A DNA stretch of 5,592 nucleotides from Synechococcales cyanobacterium PMM_0003 (lineage in GTDB: Bacteria > Cyanobacteriota > Cyanobacteriia > Pseudanabaenales > Pseudanabaenaceae), in the NCBI GenBank assembly GCA_949128015.1, contig CASBRC010000277.1, positions 1 to 5,592 on the forward strand, written 5' to 3'. A program made the translations under genes and the position numbers. Below the pieces are notes generated by a model that worked only from the letters and a program-made list of their open reading frames with translations, had not been told where the DNA came from and made no database searches. Shown here piece by piece: positions 1 to 5,393 of the stretch (its first letter is position 1; the number at the start of each line of letters is the position of its first letter).

Positions 1-54
1 AATAACAACTATCTTAAGGCTATCCTTGAGGCTTTAAACATAGTCACTGTTTAG
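1..54 (+). CDS. Possible 3' end of an upstream gene (partial, very uncertain)
   Basis: Reading frame 1 is open from the window edge to a TAG at 52-54 and would encode the tail NNYLKAILEALNIVTV. The composition is protein-like (an amphipathic helix-like stretch), and the other two plus-strand frames are interrupted. Seventeen codons are too few to tell a real gene end from chance, and no family is recognisable. The 189 bases that follow, up to the next gene, contain one HIP1 octamer at 133-140 and the candidate promoter described separately, and nothing else I can support. Confidence 0.2.
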   Translation, partial: NNNYLKAILEALNIVTV

Positions 55-181
55 CTTTGAGTGATTATCAAGAAATATGTATTACTTTATTAAGAAACGT
101 GTGCGGTTGCCCTACTCTAGATATCCATATAGGCGATCGCGGCGAAACATTGACACTATGATAACTGGTTAACCAAAATTA

Positions 182-221
182 ATCTCCCAATTTTTGCTTA
201 GACTATTGCTAAAATTGAGAT
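182..221 (+). promoter_or_regulatory. Candidate promoter with overlapping inverted repeat (possible operator) for the DUF pair
   Basis: TGC-TAAAAT at 207-215 is an extended -10-like element (TGn followed by a 5/6 match to TATAAT), placing a start site near 222 and giving a leader of about 22 bases before the ATG at 244. No good -35 box sits 16-18 bases upstream, as tolerated by extended -10 promoters. The -10 lies in the right arm of an imperfect inverted repeat: ATCTC-cc-AATTTT (182-194) against AAAATTGAGAT (211-221), 11 paired bases with a two-base bulge. A dyad over a -10 is a typical operator position, so self-regulation by the downstream pair is a reasonable inference, not shown. Confidence 0.35.
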
Positions 222-243
222 CATCAAAAGTCAAAAGCCACAA

Positions 244-516
244 ATGACCGATCCAGATGAGAGTTTTCTCTACGAAATTTCAGCCCATGCCCAAGACAAT
301 ATTCAAAAAAGAAACCTATTGCTAAGATGGATACAGGATGCAGTAGAACATCCTGACAAAACCGAGCCAGATGAAACTGATGAGGAACTGCAAATAGCAT
401 TTAAGAAAATCCAAGATGCTAATGACAAAATTTTGAAAGTCGTTTACAACAAAACTGTATCGCCAATTCGGATTGTTACCGCCCACTTCGATCGCAGGAT
501 GAAAGGTAAATTATGA
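244..516 (+). CDS. DUF4258-like small protein, putative toxin-type partner
   Basis: A 90-residue soluble protein with no signal peptide or membrane segment. I recognise the layout of DUF4258 proteins: a small-residue/His motif near the N-terminus (SAHA, residues 13-16), a conserved-looking Arg (R23), a helix (about 24-36) ending in HP, and a C-terminal beta-rich part with KVVYN (65-69) and RIVTAHFDRR (76-85). DUF4258 has no firmly established biochemical activity. In cyanobacteria it is often found beside DUF2283, as here, and such pairs are sometimes listed as toxin-antitoxin candidates. The acidic insert EPDETDEE (41-48) separates the two parts. The start is the only sensible ATG, and there is no Shine-Dalgarno sequence before it. 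The stop codon overlaps the start of the next gene as ATGA (513-516), which indicates translational coupling. Family call moderately sure; toxin role is inference only. Confidence 0.7.
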   Translation: MTDPDESFLYEISAHAQDNIQKRNLLLRWIQDAVEHPDKTEPDETDEELQIAFKKIQDANDKILKVVYNKTVSPIRIVTAHFDRRMKGKL

Positions 517-893
517 AAATCAAATACGATCAACAAGTTGATGCCGCTTACTTAACACTTGAAACAGCCGAAATAGTTGATTCAGGAGAAGTACAGCCTA
601 ACGTTGTATTTGACTATGATGAATGCGATCGCATTATCGGCATTGAACTATTAAGCGTAAAAAGAAATATTCCTAACTTATTAGAACTACCAAAACTTCT
701 GTCCTCAATCACAGAAACTCACAGAAACTTTGATTTTCCCGCTTTCTTCAATTTTCTTGTCAAAACAGCAGATTTAAATTTGATTGACAATGAAAAAGCT
801 AGACAGAGAATAAAAACAGCAAAGTTATCTCTAGAGAAATCTCCTACGACTTTGCGATCGCCTCAAGACTCTCTAGAATTTATAGCCAAATAA
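513..893 (+). CDS. DUF2283-like protein with C-terminal extension
   Basis: A 126-residue protein whose first 50-60 residues match the DUF2283 pattern: MKIKYDQQVDAAYLTL, then EIVDSGEVQPNVVFDYD (20-36) and IIGIELLSV (41-49), a compact beta-rich fold with a glycine turn. DUF2283 proteins are normally about 60-75 residues, so residues about 60-126 are extra. This tail is predicted mostly helical by eye, with a charged stretch NEKARQRIKTAKLSLEKS (93-110), and resembles no family I know. Translation is coupled to the upstream DUF4258-like gene (ATGA overlap), and AAGG at 503-506 gives it a well-placed ribosome binding site, six bases before the ATG. A tandem 10-bp repeat (711-730) sits at the junction between core and tail. 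Two HIP1 octamers (625-632, 854-861) lie in the gene. It could act as the antitoxin-like partner; this is inference from gene pairing. Confidence 0.7.
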   Translation: MKIKYDQQVDAAYLTLETAEIVDSGEVQPNVVFDYDECDRIIGIELLSVKRNIPNLLELPKLLSSITETHRNFDFPAFFNFLVKTADLNLIDNEKARQRIKTAKLSLEKSPTTLRSPQDSLEFIAK

Positions 894-920
894 AACTCCC
901 TGAATGATGAGTTCCAACTA

Positions 921-953
921 ACAAAAAAGACTCGCTAAGCGAGTCTTTTTTGT
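921..953. terminator. Bidirectional intrinsic terminator between convergent genes
   Basis: A perfect 15-bp stem (921-935 with 939-953) closes a TAA loop. The core GACTCGC/GCGAGTC is GC-rich and is flanked by A6 on the left and T6 on the right, so either strand ends in a U-run. It lies 27 bases after the stop of the plus-strand DUF2283-like gene and two bases beyond the stop of minus-strand clpX, so it can serve both transcripts. Confidence 0.9.
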
Positions 954-955
954 GT

Positions 956-2293
956 TTATGCCGATTCAGGTTTGGGCAGCGAGGCAGGATGTTGCAAAAT
1001 CTCCGCCGTTGATAACTTCTCGACCATATCGAGAGTAATCAAGCATTTCGTCACATCCTTTCGCGAAGGCAACTCATACATCATGTCTAGCATCAACTGC
1101 TCGACAATACCGCGCAAAGCACGCGCCCCAGTTTTGCGTCGATAGGCTTCTTTTGCGATCGCTTGCACAGCATCAGGCTGAAACTCAAGCTGGACATTAT
1201 CCATTTTCAAGAGCTTCTGATATTGCTTGATCAGAGCGCTGCGAGGCTCCGTTAAGATCGCCATCAGTGCCTTTTCATCTAAAGGATCAAGAACAGCAGC
1301 GACTGGCACACGACCGATAAATTCAGGAATCATCCCAAACTTAACTAGATCGTCGGGTTGAACATTTTTGAGGATTTCAGCAGTGCGCTTTTCACGGGGA
1401 ATTGATTCGCCTTGCTGGACAAAGCCCATAGATTTTTTGCCGATGCGCTGTTCGATCAGCTTTTCCATGCCACCGAAAGCACCACCGCAGATAAACAAAA
1501 TATTTTTGGTGTCAATCTGGATGCAGTCTTGATAAGGATGCTTACGACCACCTTGAGGCGGCACATTTGCGATCGTCCCTTCTAGCATTTTTAGCAGAGC
1601 TTGCTGTACGCCTTCACCCGAAACATCGCGGGTAATCGAAGTGTTTTCCCCCTTACGGGCAATTTTATCGATTTCATCGATGTAAATAATGCCGCGCTGA
1701 GCCTCTTCGACATCGAGATCGGCGACCTGCAATAGCCGCAGTAAAATGTTCTCTACATCTTCACCGACATAGCCAGCTTCGGTAAGCGTTGTCGCATCCG
1801 CAACCGCAAAAGGCACATCTAGCATTTCGGCTAAAGTTTGCGCCAACAGAGTTTTGCCACAACCTGTGGGACCAATCAATAAAATATTTGATTTCTGAAG
1901 TTCAATTCCATCTTCATTCTGACCTTTTGCCGATGACTCAATAAAACTGAGACGCTTGTAGTGGTTATAAACCGCCACCGACAAAACTTTTTTAGCTTCG
2001 TCTTGACCAACTACATTTTCATCGAGGTAGCGCTTGATATCGCGGGGCTTAGGAATCTGACTGAGGTTGAGATTTGCCGCAGTTTTGGTTTTACGCTTTT
2101 CGTTGGCAGGGTCTTTACGTTGGGCAGGTTGAGGAGGAGCGCTATTAAATAACTCCTCATCAAGGATTTCGTTACATAAATCCACACACTCATCGCAAAT
2201 GTATACCCCTGGTCCAGCAATTAACTTGCGTACCTGCTCCTGCGACTTACCACAGAAGGAACATTTAAGATGAGAGTCATATTTACTGGGCAT
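956..2293 (-). CDS. clpX: ClpX, ATP-dependent unfoldase subunit of ClpXP protease
   Basis: A 445-residue AAA+ unfoldase that recognises substrates, unfolds them with ATP and threads them into ClpP in the cytoplasm. The N-terminal zinc domain has the C4 motif with Cys11, Cys14, Cys33 and Cys36. A variable basic linker (about 50-80) leads to the AAA+ module. Visible motifs are Walker A GPTGCGKT (141-148), pore loop GYVG (174-177), Walker B IIYIDE (202-207), the second pore segment around RDVSGEG (222-228), RKH loop (250-252), arginine finger R328 in EFIGR, and sensor 2 GAR (389-391). The ClpP-docking tripeptide is MGF (289-291) where E. coli has IGF. Length and motifs are complete. It lies 29 bases downstream of clpP on the same strand, surely co-transcribed; GAG at 2301-2303 is a modest ribosome binding site before the ATG. 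The terminator at 921-953 ends the operon. Confidence 0.98.
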   Translation of the reverse strand: MPSKYDSHLKCSFCGKSQEQVRKLIAGPGVYICDECVDLCNEILDEELFNSAPPQPAQRKDPANEKRKTKTAANLNLSQIPKPRDIKRYLDENVVGQDEAKKVLSVAVYNHYKRLSFIESSAKGQNEDGIELQKSNILLIGPTGCGKTLLAQTLAEMLDVPFAVADATTLTEAGYVGEDVENILLRLLQVADLDVEEAQRGIIYIDEIDKIARKGENTSITRDVSGEGVQQALLKMLEGTIANVPPQGGRKHPYQDCIQIDTKNILFICGGAFGGMEKLIEQRIGKKSMGFVQQGESIPREKRTAEILKNVQPDDLVKFGMIPEFIGRVPVAAVLDPLDEKALMAILTEPRSALIKQYQKLLKMDNVQLEFQPDAVQAIAKEAYRRKTGARALRGIVEQLMLDMMYELPSRKDVTKCLITLDMVEKLSTAEILQHPASLPKPESA

Positions 2294-2322
2294 AAGCTAT
2301 CTCAATGTGGTGGGTCGCAAGG

Positions 2323-3036
2323 CTAGACTAAGGATAAGGCGGCGGGCTGGAGGCTCTTGGAATTGGTTAAAACGTGATCGATTAAACCATATTGTTGAGC
2401 TTCCGCAGGAGACATAAAGAAATCGCGCTCAGTATCTTGCTCGATCTGTTCAATTGGCTTGCCTGTACTGGCGGCTAGCATCTCGTTGAGCGATCGCTTA
2501 ATGTACAAAATTTCCCTTGCTTGGATTTCGATATCAACCGCCTGACCTTGTGCGCCACCGAGGGGCTGGTGAATCATGATCCTTGCATTGGGCAATGACA
2601 TCCGTTTGCCTTTTGCGCCAGATGCTAATAGAAATGCGCCCATACTAGCAGCAAGTCCCATACAAATGGTACAGACATCAGGACGGACGTGGTTCATGGT
2701 GTCAAGGATTGCCATGCCTGCATAGACAGATCCGCCTGGGGAGTTGATATACAGATAAATATCTTTTTCAGGATCTTCAGCTTCTAAGAATAAAAGCTGC
2801 GACATGATCAAGTTTGAAGTGGTGTCGTCTACTTGCGAACCCAAGAACACAATTCGCTCTCGCAGCAAACGCGAGAAGATATCAAATGCTCTTTCACCTT
2901 TACCTGATTGCTCGACCACCATCGGTACAACCTGATTGTGAGGCTGATTGTGGGGCTGATTTTGGGTGGATGCGATCGCAAATTGGTTAGATGTAAATTG
3001 ATTAGATAAAGGGTACATTCGTTTTGAGTTCACCAT
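2323..3036 (-). CDS. clpP2: ClpP, serine protease subunit (ClpP2 type) with repeat-rich N-terminal propeptide
   Basis: A 237-residue ClpP peptidase that assembles into heptameric rings and degrades proteins delivered by ClpX. The catalytic triad is Ser131 (GLAASMGAF), His156 (MIHQPLGG) and Asp205 (DTERDFF); the spacings of 25 and 49 residues equal those of E. coli ClpP. The segment VVPMVVEQ (36-43) aligns with the mature N-terminus of E. coli ClpP (ALVPMVIEQ), so residues 1 to about 35 are probably a removed propeptide. That stretch is Gln/Asn-rich and built from repeats (SNQF twice, PHNQ twice). The start must lie upstream of residue 36; ATG at 3034-3036 and ATG at 3016-3018 (codon 7) are both possible, neither with a strong Shine-Dalgarno. 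Position between tig and clpX supports the clpP2 assignment; in Synechococcus 7942 ClpP2 works with ClpP1 and ClpX. The numeral is by context. Confidence 0.95.
   Translation of the reverse strand: MVNSKRMYPLSNQFTSNQFAIASTQNQPHNQPHNQVVPMVVEQSGKGERAFDIFSRLLRERIVFLGSQVDDTTSNLIMSQLLFLEAEDPEKDIYLYINSPGGSVYAGMAILDTMNHVRPDVCTICMGLAASMGAFLLASGAKGKRMSLPNARIMIHQPLGGAQGQAVDIEIQAREILYIKRSLNEMLAASTGKPIEQIEQDTERDFFMSPAEAQQYGLIDHVLTNSKSLQPAALSLV
2932..2967. repeat. Three tandem 12-bp repeats inside clpP propeptide
   Basis: Three adjacent units ctgattgtgagg, ctgattgtgggg and ctgattttgggt differ at one or two positions from their neighbours. On the coding strand they encode [12 protein letters not shown] (residues 24-35). 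The unit is a multiple of three, so copy-number change keeps the frame. The tract ends exactly where the conserved mature ClpP sequence begins. Confidence 0.85.
2980..3009. repeat. Two tandem 15-bp repeats in the start of clpP
   Basis: aaattggttagatgt (2980-2994) is followed directly by aaattgattagataa (2995-3009), identical at 12 of 15 positions. On the minus strand they encode the duplicated SNQF motif near residues 11-19. With the 12-bp units next door, most of the propeptide is repeat-derived. Confidence 0.65.
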
Positions 3037-3057
3037 AATTTTGATGCAATATCCTAA

Positions 3058-3089
3058 GTAAAACTTTATTAGAAAATATTTAGTTTTAC
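3058..3089. promoter_or_regulatory. Inverted repeat in the clpP leader
   Basis: Perfect 8-bp arms GTAAAACT (3058-3065) and AGTTTTAC (3082-3089) are separated by 16 A+T-rich bases. The element lies 22-53 bases upstream of the clpP start codon. It may be an operator for a dimeric regulator or a weak hairpin in the mRNA leader; no known regulator's site is recognised. A promoter for clpP-clpX probably lies in 3037-3165, where CATAAT-like -10 candidates exist on the minus strand, but no convincing -35/-10 pair is visible. Confidence 0.35.
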
Positions 3090-3165
3090 CTTACCTGCTT
3101 GATAGCTATTATGCCTCAAAAATCGTATTGGTATCTTGCCACACTATTTTAAGTTAGCAAATCTC

Positions 3166-3218
3166 AAAAATGGTTTGTTGAAAGGTAGCCGTAGGCTACC
3201 TTTCAACAAACCATTTTT
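3166..3218. terminator. Long perfect hairpin between tig and clpP, probable terminator
   Basis: A perfect 25-bp stem (3166-3190 with 3194-3218) has a GTA loop. The apex GGTAGCC/GGCTACC is GC-rich and the base is A5/T5, extended to T7 on the plus strand, so transcripts in either direction end in a U-tract. It follows the 40-bp palindrome downstream of tig on the minus strand. It should terminate or strongly attenuate tig transcription before clpP, and could also protect the tig mRNA end. The stem is far longer than termination needs. Confidence 0.75.
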
Positions 3219-3229
3219 TTATTCTGCGG

Positions 3230-3269
3230 TAAATGAGAGAGGGGTGCTTAAGCACCCCTCTCTCATTTA
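3230..3269. terminator. 40-bp perfect palindrome directly after tig stop codon
   Basis: The sequence is a perfect palindrome centred on GCTTAAGC, with arms beginning TAAATGAGAGAGGGGTGC. It ends one base before the tig stop codon (3271-3273 on the minus strand). As RNA it folds into a stem of about 18 bp with a minimal loop. No U-tract follows directly on the minus strand, so it may act as an mRNA 3' stabiliser in tandem with the hairpin at 3166-3218, which does carry one. Confidence 0.65.
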
Positions 3270-3270
3270 A

Positions 3271-4680
3271 TTAAGCTTCTTCTGATGTTGCGTCCACAGT
3301 TACGACATCTGCATCAGTCTCAGGTGAGATGCTTTCGAGAGTCTCAGGCTCTGGCTTGAGCGATCCTGCTTCAACTAGCTCGATCTCAGAATGCTCGATC
3401 AACCATTCCACCGCGATTTCAGCTCTCATTTCCTCGCGGATGAGACTGGCTAATCTAGCGGGATCGATATTGGGATCGTTGATCATTTCTAAGGTGTTGG
3501 CAACTCTTTCTTTGAGTTCAGCTTCATCGATAGTGATGTTTTCTTGCTCAGCAACTTTATCGAGGGCAACCTTGCGTCTGAGACGGTTAACCGCCTCTGG
3601 CTGATTGAGGCGACGCATTTCTTCAACCAATTCCTTGGTAAATAGTTGCTTTGCCATCGCAGGATCGATGCGCTCTTGCAAGTAGTTAGCTTGCTGTCTT
3701 ACCAAAAAGTCAAGTTCTTGCTGCAAGAGGGTCACAGGCAAGTCAACTTCGAGTTCGGCGGTGAGAGCCTCAAGTAGCGCACGCTCTTTGTTGGCTTGGG
3801 TTTTAGACTCAGCTTCATCGATTACCCGCTTTTCGAGGAGTTCCCGCAATTCAGCGATTGTTTGTTTGTCGCTGATCGATTGAGCGAATTCGTCATCAAG
3901 GGCAGGAAGCTCGCGACCTTTGATTGATTTGATTGTGACTACATATTTGATTTCCTTGCCGACATATTCTTCAGGGTAATAGTCTTGAGGAAAAACTGAC
4001 TCAACTTCAATGACATCATCGATCGCAGCACCGATGATCGCCTTAACGACTTCAGGGATAAATGCTTTTTCATCAACATCTAACTGGAAATCTTCTTCGC
4101 CAGCTTCTTCTAGTTCTTCACCTGTGGCGCGATCGAGGACTTTGAGATCGACGGTGACAACGTCATCTAGGGCAATGGGACGATCTTCGATCGGGACAAT
4201 AGTTGCTTTGCGGACTTGAAATCCGTTTAAAGTACGATCGACCTCGGTGAGGTCTGGCTTAATTTCTTCAGCTTGAACGCTAAATCCTTGATATTTGTTG
4301 AGGATGACTTCTGGCTCAACATCGATCGCCGCCTTAAATGACACATCTTGTCCTGGGGTGAAGCCTAAGACAAGGGTTTCCATATCAGTAATTAGTTGAA
4401 AGCCGCCCAATGCTTTTTCTTTAACTTCTTTATTCTCAGCCAGAGCTTCGTTTAAGGTTTTTTCTAATAACTCTTCAAGGACATTGACTTTGAGTCGCGC
4501 TGTACCAACTTGTCTCAACACAAGTTGAGTTGGCGCTTTGCCTTTGCGAAAACCTGGAACTTGCATCGTGCGTGTCAAATCTTTGACGATGCGATCGTAT
4601 ATTGCTTGAGACTTTGCTCCTTCTACTTGGATGTCAAAACCAATTTGACTAGCGGGAAGCTTCTCTAGAGTGACCTTCAT
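3271..4680 (-). CDS. tig: Trigger factor, ribosome-associated chaperone
   Basis: A 469-residue trigger factor, which docks at the ribosomal exit tunnel and shields emerging polypeptides; its middle domain is a peptidyl-prolyl isomerase. The N-terminal ribosome-binding domain carries the signature GFRKGKAP (43-50). The FKBP-like domain spans about 165-255 (from LDDVVTVDLKV, through FIPEVVKAIIG, to IKYVVTIKSIKGRELP). The helical C-terminal chaperone domain with LDDEFAQSI (261-269) follows. The last 35 residues are acidic and Pro/Thr/Ser-rich with low complexity, a tail common in cyanobacterial trigger factors; E. coli Tig has about 432 residues. The ATG at 4678-4680 is directly preceded by a triple 15-bp repeat; the nearest Shine-Dalgarno-like AGG is 11 bases upstream. 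It heads the tig-clpP-clpX cluster but is followed by two strong hairpins. Confidence 0.98.
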   Translation of the reverse strand: MKVTLEKLPASQIGFDIQVEGAKSQAIYDRIVKDLTRTMQVPGFRKGKAPTQLVLRQVGTARLKVNVLEELLEKTLNEALAENKEVKEKALGGFQLITDMETLVLGFTPGQDVSFKAAIDVEPEVILNKYQGFSVQAEEIKPDLTEVDRTLNGFQVRKATIVPIEDRPIALDDVVTVDLKVLDRATGEELEEAGEEDFQLDVDEKAFIPEVVKAIIGAAIDDVIEVESVFPQDYYPEEYVGKEIKYVVTIKSIKGRELPALDDEFAQSISDKQTIAELRELLEKRVIDEAESKTQANKERALLEALTAELEVDLPVTLLQQELDFLVRQQANYLQERIDPAMAKQLFTKELVEEMRRLNQPEAVNRLRRKVALDKVAEQENITIDEAELKERVANTLEMINDPNIDPARLASLIREEMRAEIAVEWLIEHSEIELVEAGSLKPEPETLESISPETDADVVTVDATSEEA

Positions 4681-4681
4681 T

Positions 4682-4726
4682 ATTAAATATGCCTAGATTA
4701 AATATGCCTAGATTAAATATACCTAG
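4682..4726. repeat. Three tandem 15-bp repeats abutting the tig start codon
   Basis: attaaatatgcctag occurs at 4682-4696 and 4697-4711, and attaaatatacctag at 4712-4726 (one mismatch). In the direction of tig transcription the unit reads CTAGGCATATTTAAT, and the last copy ends two bases before the ATG. Each copy supplies an AGG, and the most distal one contains TATATT, a possible -10. The array thus occupies the ribosome binding region and possibly the promoter of tig. Confidence 0.85.
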
Positions 4727-4743
4727 AAATCACAAAACATTTT

Positions 4744-4769
4744 TTGGCAACACTGTTAGCAAGTGCCAA
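4744..4769. promoter_or_regulatory. Imperfect inverted repeat upstream of tig
   Basis: TTGGCaacACT (4744-4754) faces AGTGCCAA (4762-4769): eight paired bases with a three-base bulge and a seven-base spacer. A further TGCCAA follows at 4774-4779. It lies 64-89 bases upstream of the tig ATG, in the space where a promoter or operator is expected. The left half on the minus strand (TTGGCACTT) resembles a CIRCE half-site, but the other half does not match. Confidence 0.25.
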
Positions 4770-4823
4770 TTTATGCCAAGTCTATAATATTACGATATCT
4801 GCGATCGCAAATTTCAAAAAGCT

Positions 4824-5126
4824 CTAAGTTTTCAGTAAAATTTGTAACTTGGGGCCAGTTGTCGCAAGGCGAATAGTCATCCCATCCTGCACTCGCTCAT
4901 TGTCAATTGGCTGATCGTTAATGTGTATGCCATTTGTGCCAATATTGACAATCTCCCAATGCTGCGCATGACGATGTAGCTCAACATGGTAGCGAGAAAC
5001 AACTGAACTATAGAGGATTACGTCATTATCCCCTGATCTCCCGATCCGAATTACAGACTTAGACTCAAATTTCCATGTTTGGATCGGCGTATTGTCAATT
5101 GGATGCAGCAGGTTCAGCGTAATCAA
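4824..5126 (-). CDS. Small single-domain FHA protein (phosphothreonine-binding)
   Basis: An FHA domain binds phosphothreonine peptides, usually in Ser/Thr-kinase signalling or protein assembly. Counted from the alternative TTG at 5172-5174, the frame encodes 116 residues with the family's key positions: IGR (44-46), SSVVSRYHVEL (56-66, with Ser60, Arg61 and His63) and NIGTNGIHI (77-85). The domain fills nearly the whole protein; there is no signal peptide, membrane span or partner domain. No ATG or GTG start is available at the N-terminus. I prefer the TTG at 5124-5126, which gives a 100-residue product starting MITLNLLHPI, the form I associate with cyanobacterial FHA proteins; the longer frame cannot be excluded, as a stop lies two codons before 5174. 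No good ribosome binding site precedes either. The gene points the same way as tig, 143 bases upstream, with no obvious terminator between, so read-through is possible. Confidence 0.85.
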   Translation of the reverse strand: MITLNLLHPIDNTPIQTWKFESKSVIRIGRSGDNDVILYSSVVSRYHVELHRHAQHWEIVNIGTNGIHINDQPIDNERVQDGMTIRLATTGPKLQILLKT

Positions 5127-5240
5127 GGATTTTAATGCAACAAGTTGGGATGAGTGAAAAACTTTTGACGGCAAATACTAGGAGATTTGCACTTATTCCA
5201 AAAGTTTAGCATTGACTTTAATCGTGTTGAAGATCAAATT

Positions 5241-5257
5241 ACAGCGCTTTGCGCTGT
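5241..5257. repeat. Short perfect hairpin in divergent intergenic region
   Basis: ACAGCGC (5241-5247) and GCGCTGT (5251-5257) form a 7-bp stem around a TTT loop. No U-tract follows on either strand, so termination is doubtful. It lies nine bases from the larger hairpin at 5267-5317, between divergently oriented genes. Confidence 0.6.
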
Positions 5258-5266
5258 TATAAAACC

Positions 5267-5317
5267 CAGAGAAATCTTTAAAAGTGCCGCTTCGCGGCAC
5301 TTTTAAAGATTTCTCTG
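5267..5317. repeat. Long perfect hairpin in divergent intergenic region
   Basis: A perfect 24-bp stem (5267-5290 with 5294-5317) has a TTC loop. The apex GTGCCGC/GCGGCAC is GC-rich and the lower stem is A+T-rich. It lies between the start of the minus-strand FHA gene and the start of the plus-strand oxidoreductase, so there is no upstream gene end for it to terminate. It may be a dispersed palindromic element, a block on spurious transcription, or an attenuator in the leader of one of the genes. The rest of 5127-5393 shows no other gene. Confidence 0.75.
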
Positions 5318-5340
5318 TAACTCTTAAAGCATCAACGGGC

Positions 5341-5346
5341 TATAAA
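5341..5346 (+). promoter_or_regulatory. Candidate -10 box for the oxidoreductase gene
   Basis: TATAAA matches TATAAT at five of six positions and lies 47 bases before the ATG at 5394, downstream of the hairpin at 5267-5317. No matching -35 sequence is visible at the usual distance, so the call is weak. Confidence 0.25.
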
Positions 5347-5393
5347 TTAGATAAGAGCGTAGAGCCTCTAAATGTAACTTAATCAAAATATTT

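Noticed and set aside
150..179. TTGACA (150-155) as a -35 with CAAAAT (174-179) as -10
   Set aside because: The -35 is perfect but the -10 matches only four of six at 18-base spacing; the extended -10 at 207-215 is better placed for the gene.
1961..2220. Open frames of 63 codons (plus strand) and 69 codons (minus strand, other frame) within clpX
   Set aside because: Both lie fully inside the well-supported clpX coding sequence and have no domain signature or ribosome binding site.
3186..3200. NtcA-like GTA-N8-TAC site in the hairpin apex
   Set aside because: The spacing is nine bases rather than eight, and the match follows from the hairpin symmetry.
3329..3604. 91-codon plus-strand open frame opposite tig
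   Set aside because: Antisense shadow of tig; Ser/Leu-rich low-complexity product expected from its acidic codons read in reverse.
4010..4219. 69-codon plus-strand open frame opposite tig
   Set aside because: Antisense shadow; extremely Ser/Thr/Arg-rich with no family resemblance.
4682..4726. CRISPR-like or iteron array
   Set aside because: Units are directly adjacent with no spacers, only three copies, and no cas or replication initiator gene is nearby.
4744..4769. True CIRCE operator
   Set aside because: Only one half-site matches; spacing and the other arm deviate from TTAGCACTC-N9-GAGTGCTAA.
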